A DNA stretch of 64,000 nt, taken from NCBI GenBank assembly GCA_037178855.1, contig JASJZC010000004.1, forward strand, positions 3,224,001 to 3,288,000, written 5' to 3'. Shown in pieces: positions 56,026-64,000 of this stretch. Position numbers and translations under genes: made by a program. The stretch comes from Oscheius sp. JU75. Taxonomy: Eukaryota; Nematoda; Chromadorea; Rhabditida; Rhabditidae. Every line of letters starts with the position of its first letter. Position 1 is the first letter of the stretch. The notes under the pieces are model-generated. The model had not been told where the DNA came from, ran no database searches, and worked only from the letters and a program-made list of their open reading frames with translations.

Positions 56026-57527
56026 ATGAGTGACATTACCCCCAAACAAGACGGTGGAATTTTGAAAACCATCAAGAAAGAAGGACATGGAAGTGCCCGT
56101 CCCACTGCTGGAACAACTGTCAAGGTAGGATTTATTTATTTTAATGCAAGATAAGTCCATAGGTTCATTACGTCGGGACTCTCGAGAACGGTGACAAGTT
56201 CGACTCCAGCCGCGATCGAGGTCAAGAATTCGAGTTTCTGCTTGGCCGTGAGCAAGTTATCAAGGGATGGGATATCGGAGTGGCTACCATGAAACAAGGA
56301 GAGCTGGCCACTTTCGAAATCAAGTCTGAGTACGGTTACGGAGATGCCGGCAGTCCACCGAAAATTCCTGGCGGCGCTACTCTTATCTTCGAGGTTTGCT
56401 GGCTATTATACTAATCTAAAAGATTGTTTGAGGTTGAACTGATCTCCTGGCAAGCCGAGGACATTTCTCCCGAAAGGGATGGATCTATCTGTCGAACTGT
56501 CATTCAAGAAGGGGAGAAGCTGGCCAGCCCTAATGACACCAGTGTCGTTTTCGTTCACGCTGTTGGTACTCACGAAGGACGTGTTTTCTACGACAAAGAT
56601 CTCAAGTATCCGCTTGGAGAAGGATCTGAGGTTGGATCCAACTCATTCTTAATAGACACATCTTTAGGTTGGCCTGCCAGATGGTGTGGATCGTGCTCTT
56701 CGCCGTTTCTGCCGTGGTGAGAAATCCGTCGTCGACCTGAAGGGAACCCGCTTCACCTACGGAGAAAACCCGCCTGCTGAGTACAACTTGCCGGCAAATG
56801 CCCATATCCAGTTCACTCTGTTCTTGAAGGATTTCGAAAAAGTCCCTGCCACTTGGGAGATGACGAGTGTGGAGAAGTTGGAAGCCGCTCGCAAGGCAAA
56901 GGAGCAGGGAACGACGTTCTTGCAGCAGGGTAAACTGCGTCTAGCATTCGATAAGTACAAGCGTGTGGAGCAACTGCTCGAGTACGAGAAGAGCATGGAT
57001 CCGGAACAGAAGAACGAGCGTGATAGTCTCATTCTTGCTGCCTATCTCAACATGGCTCTGGTCGCTACAAAAATGGACGAAAACATCAACTGCATCAAGT
57101 ATTGCGATAAGGTTACTTTTTTCTTGAGTCGTTGACAAGTACGTCATGTTTAGGCTCTCGAATCAGACGCTAAGAACGTGAAAGCTCTCTTCCGTAAGGC
57201 CGGAGCCAAGTTTGCGATGAGCGACATCGAGGAGGCCATGCGGCTCTTCGAACAGGTCGTCGAAATTGATCCTTCCAACAAGGCGGCCCAGCAACAAGTT
57301 CTTGTCTGCAAGCAGAAACAGAAGGAGATCGAAGAGGCTGACAAACGTCGCTATAGGAAGCTCTTCGCCAAGATTAGGAAGGAGGATGATGACGTTTGTC
57401 TTATTCTTGTACTTTTCAAATCAATTGTTCTCAGAAAATCGAAGAAGTTCAAGCTGATGATACTGTCGTTCACGACGACGCTGTTCCTTCCACTTCTGCC
57501 GGTCCCACTGTCGAGTCAACTGCTTGA
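56026..57527 (+). CDS. fkb-6 homolog: FKBP-TPR immunophilin (FKBP4/FKBP59 type)
   Basis: Peptidyl-prolyl isomerase and HSP90 co-chaperone. Six phase-consistent exons: 56026-56124, 56163-56393, 56433-56630, 56668-57111, 57154-57393 and 57435-57527 (about 434 aa). The first FKBP domain has the active-site residues ([56 protein letters not shown]). The second FKBP domain is degenerate ([37 protein letters not shown]), as in FKBP4. Three TPR units follow ([47 protein letters not shown]) that would bind the HSP90 MEEVD tail. The end is acidic and Ser/Thr-rich. CTTTAG lies 13 nt before the ATG. It converges on BBS5 with 66 bp between stops. Confidence 0.94.
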
Positions 57528-57593
57528 AGTCTCGATTTTTCCGTTTTACTTGTTTCGTGAATCTTGTGATTTTTGCCCGTCAGTAAAATTCTT

Positions 57594-59218
57594 TTATTCA
57601 ACGCGTATGTTCCACAGATCCGAAATTGTGAAACCGTTCTTCAGTGGCTCTATAGCTAATCCTAAACAATGGATTGAAGAAAGGGGAATCTGAAGAGACC
57701 ATACCTAGTTCTTCGGAATAAACTGGGAGTTTCCTTCCACCCTCTTCGATAACTGCAGTACTACCTCCTTCCGTGAAATACGCCTAACTTGTTAATTAGA
57801 AACAAGATCTCTTCTCACCGCAAAAGCATCCGTTCTGAGAATTTTCTCTTCTACAGTATCAACATCGTCCTCAATGGGATCCAGTCCATCTGCCTCTACA
57901 ATTCGTGGAGTTGGCTGTAATACCTCTTTCCTCTTTTGAACCAAATCCTACCGGTTTTTCTCGGGTTAACATAACTCCGAAAATCGGCTTCTCGAACTGT
58001 GCCTTCATCAAGGCTTGGATCTGGGAGCAGACAGCCTTTAGTCGGTCAGTTGGTTGGATGCGAAAGCCGAGAACGTATTCACCCGCCTAAATGTCTCTTC
58101 ATGTAGAAGAACAAAGAACTACCGAAGGAACAGTCTCGAGAACGAGAGCAGTTCCGAACTTGGAGTCGCGAAGACGAACAGTGAACATTTGGAGATAGGG
58201 AACGGACACATTGTACTGGATGTTTGTACTGGCGTACCAGACGACTCTACAGTTTGTGATGTACATGTTCCCGAGACTTCCCTAATATACTTTTTACATA
58301 TTTTTCAAGTCTTTACACCTGGTCCTGACTCAAGTTCCACACTCCAGATAGTTTGTCACAGAGCTGTTCTTGAGGCAGAAGACGAAGGTTCTCGGCGTCG
58401 TCCACTACAGCCCCTCTCATTTTCAGTTCTCGATACAACCGCGTAGTCATATATGCTCGATAGACTGACATCATCGTCGTCACCAAACGATTGTGGTTCT
58501 AAATATACTACCAGTAATGAATGGAATTGGATTTACAGCTGGAGGGAGACACGTGAAAACAAACTCGAACTTGGTCGTGTTGCCTTGAGCCTTGGCAAAG
58601 ACGTAGATCGCCTCACACTCTCGATCCTTTTGCCTCTGAATAACTTGTTCTTTATAGATACAACAACTTCTTACAGCATGGAAACGCGTCTGGATACCAT
58701 TGACACAGGTCCAGCCGATACTCAGATTGATCCTTGGCATCGAAGTCGCGTGCCATATTAGACGGATGTTCGTTATTCGAATTGTTCCTAAAAAGAAAGG
58801 GCCTGTATACTAGAGTCTACAAAATAAGGGATCCTGCAACAAATGTTGAATGCACTGAACGAGAAGAGAGGACAGGGCATATTGCATATAATATAAAACA
58901 AGTCATTAACGTTCCTGGCTAACGATCCAATGCTCATTTGTGATTTGAACTGTTTGACTCTCTTCTGACTCGACTTGTCAAAACAAAAAGGCTATAAACA
59001 TTTTGACAACAGAGAATTATCACAGATATAAGAGTCGGATACCTCTATCTCCATTGTTGCCCTTCGTGTCCTCCACATTGTCCATTCTGTCCACCAGCTG
59101 TTCCCCAGAACATAAGCGCAACATTCTGATATCCTGTTTTCAAGTTCATAATAAGAACAAACCGTTGATCGACATCGAAGCGGATTTCCCGATTTTGCCA
59201 GAGGGGCTCACGTTCCAT
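57594..59218 (-). CDS. bbs-5 homolog: BBSome subunit BBS5
   Basis: BBS5 is the phosphoinositide-binding subunit of the BBSome, which moves membrane cargo in cilia. The first exons are 59218-59163, 59125-59043, 58787-58675, 58635-58537 and then from 58498; all are in phase. Landmarks in order: LWQNREIRFDV, NVEDTKGNNGDRG, the first DM16 repeat (RITNIRLIWHATSMPRINLS), FEFVFTCLPP, SVYRAYMTTRLYREL, LRLLPQEQLCDKLSGVWNLS, the second repeat (YITNCRVVWYASTNIQCNVS, RLRDSKFGTALVLE), EYVLGFRIQPTDRL, PIFGV, and the C-terminal VYSEELGLAIEPLKNGFTIS then DLWNIRVE. The whole protein is present. It lies 240 bp downstream of the integrin gene start-to-end on the same strand, a possible operon. Confidence 0.93.
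58941..59010. repeat. Dispersed repeat copy in a BBS5 intron
   Basis: TTTGAACTGTTTGACTCTCTTCTGACTC, then GACTTGTCAAAA and GGCTATAAACA, match the order CTTGAACCGTTTGACTCTCTTTTGACTC, AACTTGCCAAAA and GGCTACAAACA at 36460-36536. The intron carrying it (58788-59042) is about 255 nt, well above the local norm. Confidence 0.7.
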
Positions 59219-59457
59219 CGTTGAAGGGGTGTCTGGTTGCTATGGTAGCGGAAACAGACAGATCGCGTAGAAGGATTTATTCGAGATTTGTGGCACAACG
59301 AGCGAAAGTCAACGGAACTGAAGGATAAAATTCTGGTAACTTGAGCATACAAGTTTGTAGTTTGGTCATGGAATGGAATATCCTAAAAAGACGAGCAATA
59401 GACGATATGGAGGTGAAGATCACTGCACAGTAAGTACCCATATTTTGTATTTTGTGT

Positions 59458-62400
59458 CTACATCCACTCCTCTGCTTCGTGTTTCAGTTGAGCACGATGC
59501 AGACTGGGACCAGCTGGTTTGTTTCGTTTGAAGAAACCGCATTTCCAGAGGATGAAAACGATAAACAGTAGAATGAGCAGACCGGCAAAAACAGCGCCGA
59601 GGATGATCCACCAGGAGACTCGTCCGATCTCACCTGATCATTATTTCAGTTTCTAACTAAAAACACAAACTAACCAATCTGAGGTCTGTCCGGATAGGCG
59701 AGAGTCACGACTTTGGCCTCGTTATTGGTTGGGTCATCTTCGATTCCCTGACTGGCGTCCAACTCAATTCGTCCAGTCGATACAAGCTCCACATACTCGA
59801 TGTCATAATAGTCCTAAATTATATTTTTCACTGAAACGAATCCAGAGCAAACCTCGATAAACGTCGAATTCCATAGTCGAGCACGGAAGTCGATGACTGG
59901 CGCCGCATTGGCGTCCAAAAAGTCAAAGTGACATGTCACTGTGAAACATTTGGCTGTCTTCTCGGAACAGCTCTGAGCTTTCTTTGGAGAGGATAGGAAA
60001 GAATAACTCACAATGGTAACCACATCGACCTGCTGTCCATTTTCGAGCTTTTTCCTCGGGGATACTCTTCCGGAGAAGAGTCCAGCACTCTGGATATCGT
60101 CCGACTTTGCCAGTTCTTCCTCCTCTTCGACATCTCGTTTCATTCGTCTGCTCGGACGACGTTCCGTCTCGTGGGTTGTGTATATTGTGTTCAGTTTAAT
60201 GTGTTCGATCGGATTGACGTGTTCGAGCGGACGTTCAACAGAACATCTGCGAATGGAACAATGCAAGAAAAGAATACGACTCACTTTCTGATTTCCAGGC
60301 TTCCATCGTTGTTGTACATTGTGACAGTAGGTGTGTCCAACAAGTAAAGAGCCCATTTGCCCTTGCTCCATCTCGATTGGACCTGATACGGCCAGTCGAA
60401 CTTGACCAACACATTTCGCACAGTCCACGGACCAAAGTTATGTAGTGTGTAGTTGTGTCTAACCATAACTCCAATATCCTCTTCGAGATCCATCGATGAA
60501 GCACCTTTTATCTAAGCTCGAGTTTCTTCCAATAGAAAGCAAATCTCTCACCTCTCCTCCGAACCAAACTACTTGAGGATCACTCGTACCAACCAGTTCG
60601 AGTTCGGCTTTCTTGATTATCTGCACACTGGCTTCCCATTTGTTGTCGCCGGTATCCAGTTCTTCGGAAGTAGAATTGACCACAGCCTTGAACTCGAGAG
60701 GACGACCGATACCTTCGGTACGGCCTCGAACCAGACGGAACCGAATGTCAAAGTTGTGTTCAGTGCCCGAATCCATCGGATTACCGAGGTATATGATGAT
60801 CAGATTCTTTCCGACAGTTTCTAGAGTCAAACTGGGCTTCTTTCCTGAAAATGTCTCTTTTGAAATTTTCAAAGATTAAATACCTGTCAGTGTGGGCAAT
60901 TCCAGCTCTTCAGGGTCGTAGTTCAAGTAAAGAGATGCCTGATAAGCTTTCTCCTTATTGTTTTTGACAGTAAAGGCGACGTCCAGATGATCTTTGTCTC
61001 CGACATTCATCACGTAACCCTTTTCCGTTTTCGGAACTCCGGAGAAGGCCGCCTTCAAGGATAGATCCGTCTGACAGACTTGGTCATCTCCACAACGGGT
61101 ATTGAATGGAACTGTGAATTCGTAGACGGCTCCATACTTGTTCAGAACAGGATACTGTCCCAGATCAACAAGTTTTCCTCCTTCCGTAGGCATCGTCGGC
61201 TTCCTCTCTCCTTTGATCTTGACACTGAATCGGAACTTCAGAGGGTTGATCCAGTCATTGGATTGATCATTGGGAATGTAAATCTTTTGTGGGTAAGACC
61301 TCTTGTTTCGATGGAGGTCTCTTCCACATGGCCATGTGTGGTTATGACTGTGGCTACCTTCGAGAAGAGCTCTTGGAGCAACAGCTGGCGAAGCCTGGAT
61401 AACTTCCAGTTGACATGTTAGTACGTCTTGAGTGAAATCGACGAGATCTTTGGCTCCGTCTCCCTCGAGAGATATGTCCAGTTTCAACTCGAAACAAGTT
61501 TTGGAACCGCGTGGACATCCCTTTCCCTTCTCGATGTCTATGTACTTGGTGGACATGCTGTGGGAGCCGGTGATACTGACAACAGGACGAGCACGAAGAA
61601 TCACAGTCGCGTCTCTGGCCACAGCTCCAACGACGATATCCGGATAACCATTTCCGTCCAGATCGGCTCCTCCTGATAGAGAGAATCCGAAAGATTTTAT
61701 AGGTTTTCCAGGGAACGAAGGAAGGTCGGACCCGGTGATCACTTGAGCAGCTTTTCGACGGAACTCTCTCGGTCCAGATGCTCCCAGATAGATGTATACA
61801 GCTCCTCCGTGCTCCGCGTATGGAGCTCCAATGGCAAAATCTTGATAACCGGCCCGATCACCATCGATGTTACCAAGAGCCGTGATTGAAAGACCGAATT
61901 CGGAAAAGTAGCGAGGAGCCTTTAACACGATTGGACGGTGGAACACTTGGTCTGACTCTTTCTAGAATTACAGTTCTGCATAAGAAAGAAAAGAATACAC
62001 TTACACGTCCTTTTCTGGAGCCTTTCGAGAAATAGACGTACACGATTCCACCAAAATGCCCATCTTCGTCGGTTCTGTGTTCAAATGGCGCTCCGACCAC
62101 CAAGTCATCGAATCCGTCATTGTTGATGTCCAGTACAGCCAGAGAATATCCGAAAGCCGATCCCATCCTGGTTCCATTGAGCACAAAACGGTCGTCGGTC
62201 AAGGAGAGATGGTCTCCATTTTCCCAGGTGAATGGAAGGAAGACAACGGAACCATGTTGGCCAGACCTCGTTGCTCCGGAGACGACAGTCTGAGCCCCAT
62301 CTTCTGTCTCGTACCAGAACCCAAAACGACCGATGGCAACAGAATAGCCGAGGTAGTCGTGACTTGTCAAAAGAGATCTGATTCCACCGTCCTGGTGAGC

Positions 62401-63215
62401 CATCGTGTACTTTTCCTGACTCTTTCCAAACAGTCCGCCCTCGGACATCTTGGCAAAGACTCCTCCCGTCCACTTTTTCGCTCCGATGACTCCGGTCACA
62501 AGAGAATTTCCAGACAAGGTGACGGAGATTCCCTCCATACAGGCTCCGTACTCATTATGTCTTTCTGTTCTCGGCAGATTCTTTTGCATACAGGTCGAGA
62601 TCATTGCTGAAGTATGCGAAATTAAATAAAAGGGGATAGAACTTACATCGGAAGGTTAGGTCGGAGTTGAGTTCGTAGCAGGATCCTTGCGCATAGGCAC
62701 TCGTGTTGTGAAATCGGATCAAAGGGGCACATACCTGAAAAGACATTAGTTTGAGAGAGAATGATACCAACCACAGCAGATCCATTGATCCTGCCCTGCG
62801 ACGAGACCGAAGCTCCGAGAAGTTCACCGTCTTTTCCCAGCGGATGGATCTGCTTGCCCATCACATTGGTCATTTCGGGTGACTTGGAATACGCTGACAC
62901 GTCTTCATATTCCGCTCTGATCTGAGAACAAGCTCCTTGTCCAGATCTGACAGTCGACAACGGGCATGAGAACAAGGCTCCTGCTCGATGTGTACCCATT
63001 TGTCCGGACTCCGCCTTCGGCGCACCAACTAATATTCTAAAAGTATGTGTGGAGAACAAAGTATCGAAGCCTTACAACGCAGTCTCTCCATTGAAATGTT
63101 GAGCTACGGAATATCCGAAATACGTATTGTTTAGGCCTAATTTGTAGATGGGACTGTAGACGTCTAAATTGAAAGAGACGACGCCATAAAGCAGTAGAAG
63201 CAGACGCCACAGCAT
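59458..63215 (-). CDS. Integrin alpha subunit
   Basis: Cell-surface receptor half that pairs with an integrin beta to link matrix to actin. A signal peptide (MLWRLLLLLYGVVS) is followed by FNLDVYSPIYKLG and NTYFGYSVAQHF, the start of the seven-blade propeller. FG-GAP repeats follow with Ca-binding D-x-N-x-D-G-x-x-D loops (DINNDGFDDLVVGAPF; GNIDGDRAGYQDFAIGAPYA; DLDGNGYPDIVVGA). Thigh/calf regions then run down to a dibasic furin-type site (SRRMKRDVEEEE near 60130), as in cleaved, I-domain-less alpha chains. A membrane helix (WWIILGAVFAGLLILLFIVF) and KCGFFKRN, the juxtamembrane motif, end in AQLKHEAEEWM. No inserted I-domain. Laminin type (INA-1) versus RGD type (PAT-2) was not decided: the tail's AQLK recalls alpha5, the KCGFFKRN recalls alpha6/alpha3. 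Confidence 0.94.
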
Positions 63216-64000
63216 ATTGTACTACCTCCGACACATTAAAACTGAAAAGAGTCTATTTTGAGCGAAGAGTAAGAAGGAAGGGTCACGAAGATGAGTCAGT
63301 GGCGCCGCTCCGGCAATGTAACACCTATGAATAAGGTCAGACTTACAGTAGCAAATAGTTTGTTTCAATTTGGAACGAAACGAGTCAAGAGACAGCTAGC
63401 TTGTGCCTTGAGATAAGAGAAAGAGTGAGTCAGGACGGTGGGGGAGCCAGATATTTTGGTAGATGAGTCAGAAAAAAAGAGACACGGAGAGTCCATTGAC
63501 CTTCGGATAGATGAGGTAATTAAGATATCAATCAGGGTCAGGCTGGTGTGAAACTGTTGAAAGTGTCTCAGAGTTTACGCTCAAGTGACCGTTGCATTTT
63601 GTAACGGAGAGGAGGTCGCCGACTAAAAGAAGAGTCATAAATTTTCGTTCCGATTCCTGAACTTCGCGCAGAGGGTGGCCGACCCGTCCGAGGGAAATTG
63701 AATGATGCGCTAGCTAAGCGGCCATCAAACGGCCCAAATGGCCAATGTGAATTATCGCCAGATTTTATTAGGACGTTTTTTGGTTGAAGAAGAGACGGAA
63801 AAGGACAAGAAAGAAGGCGCAGCTGTCCAGACTGAATTGAAAGAGCGGGAAATGGGGCGCGAACTGTCGAATTTCAAATTCAGATTTATCTCTGACTGAA
63901 CTAATCCTAACTAAGAGCTCAAAAAATTAGTGCTCACAACACTAGATGAGACTAGAAGGAGTTCAGAAGTCTAAAAACTACCAAGGGCTGGAGATGTAAT
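63216..64000. other. Upstream region of the integrin gene, no gene seen
   Basis: No coding sequence was recognised. The stretch is purine-rich on the plus strand and includes several AGAGTCA/GAGTCAG-like words (for example near 63294, 63408 and 63428) that could be AP-1-like sites, though chance cannot be excluded. Probably the integrin promoter. Confidence 0.5.

Overview
This 64 kb window is nuclear DNA of a nematode, probably not a close relative of Caenorhabditis. The evidence is: (1) dense genes on both strands split by very short introns, mostly 35-48 nt with GT..AG ends; (2) at least a dozen start codons that follow a pyrimidine-rich 3' splice acceptor by only 0-15 nt with no upstream exon, the mark of spliced-leader trans-splicing; (3) same-strand neighbours 16-310 nt apart, as in operons; (4) nematode-type families: a secreted protein with C6-like and thrombospondin repeats, a family 92 glycosyltransferase, an intronless PTP, a histidine acid phosphatase and a multi-Kunitz/lustrin protein. 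No rRNA, tRNA or CRISPR array was seen.

Layout. 1-9.2 kb is the most accessory-like part: the end of a casein-kinase-like gene, a prolyl 4-hydroxylase alpha gene lacking its catalytic C-terminus, the C6/mucin/thrombospondin gene, a GT92 gene with an internal gap, a decayed beta-1,4-galactosyltransferase and a 445-bp foldback element with target-site duplication. 9.6-12.4 kb is a head-to-head HSP10/HSP60 pair with a heat-shock element between. 12.6-16.8 kb (minus) holds COQ10, an unknown gene, MED11 and a WASP-interacting protein. 17.2-19.4 kb (plus) holds shugoshin and an MGNC-start protein. 20.4-24.1 kb (minus) holds citrate synthase and a three-dsRBD protein. 24.5-25.4 kb has two tiny membrane-protein genes only 16 bp apart. 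25.6-29.2 kb is an SRCIN1/AIP3-type protein. 29.6-30.7 kb is an intronless pseudophosphatase. 31.8-35.0 kb is an INPP4-type phosphatase. 35.2-43.1 kb is CNK, with the whole pyruvate carboxylase gene nested antisense in one 4.5-kb intron. 43.3-46.2 kb has POFUT2 and an acid phosphatase. 47.0-48.2 kb has TMEM17 and a small membrane protein. 48.2-53.6 kb is the Kunitz/lustrin protein. 54.3-57.5 kb has a membrane protein, TFIIA alpha/beta and an FKBP-TPR protein. 57.6-63.2 kb has BBS5 and an integrin alpha.

Themes. Mitochondrial genes are HSP10, HSP60, COQ10, citrate synthase, pyruvate carboxylase and perhaps the small membrane proteins. TMEM17 and BBS5 are ciliary. Extracellular-matrix and secretory genes are P4HA, the TSR protein, POFUT2 (which fucosylates TSRs), the Kunitz protein and the integrin. 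CNK, WIP, INPP4, the SRCIN1-like protein and the integrin are signalling/cytoskeletal. Exon coordinates were worked out by hand from reading frame and splice consensus; those described as phase-consistent were checked for frame across every junction.
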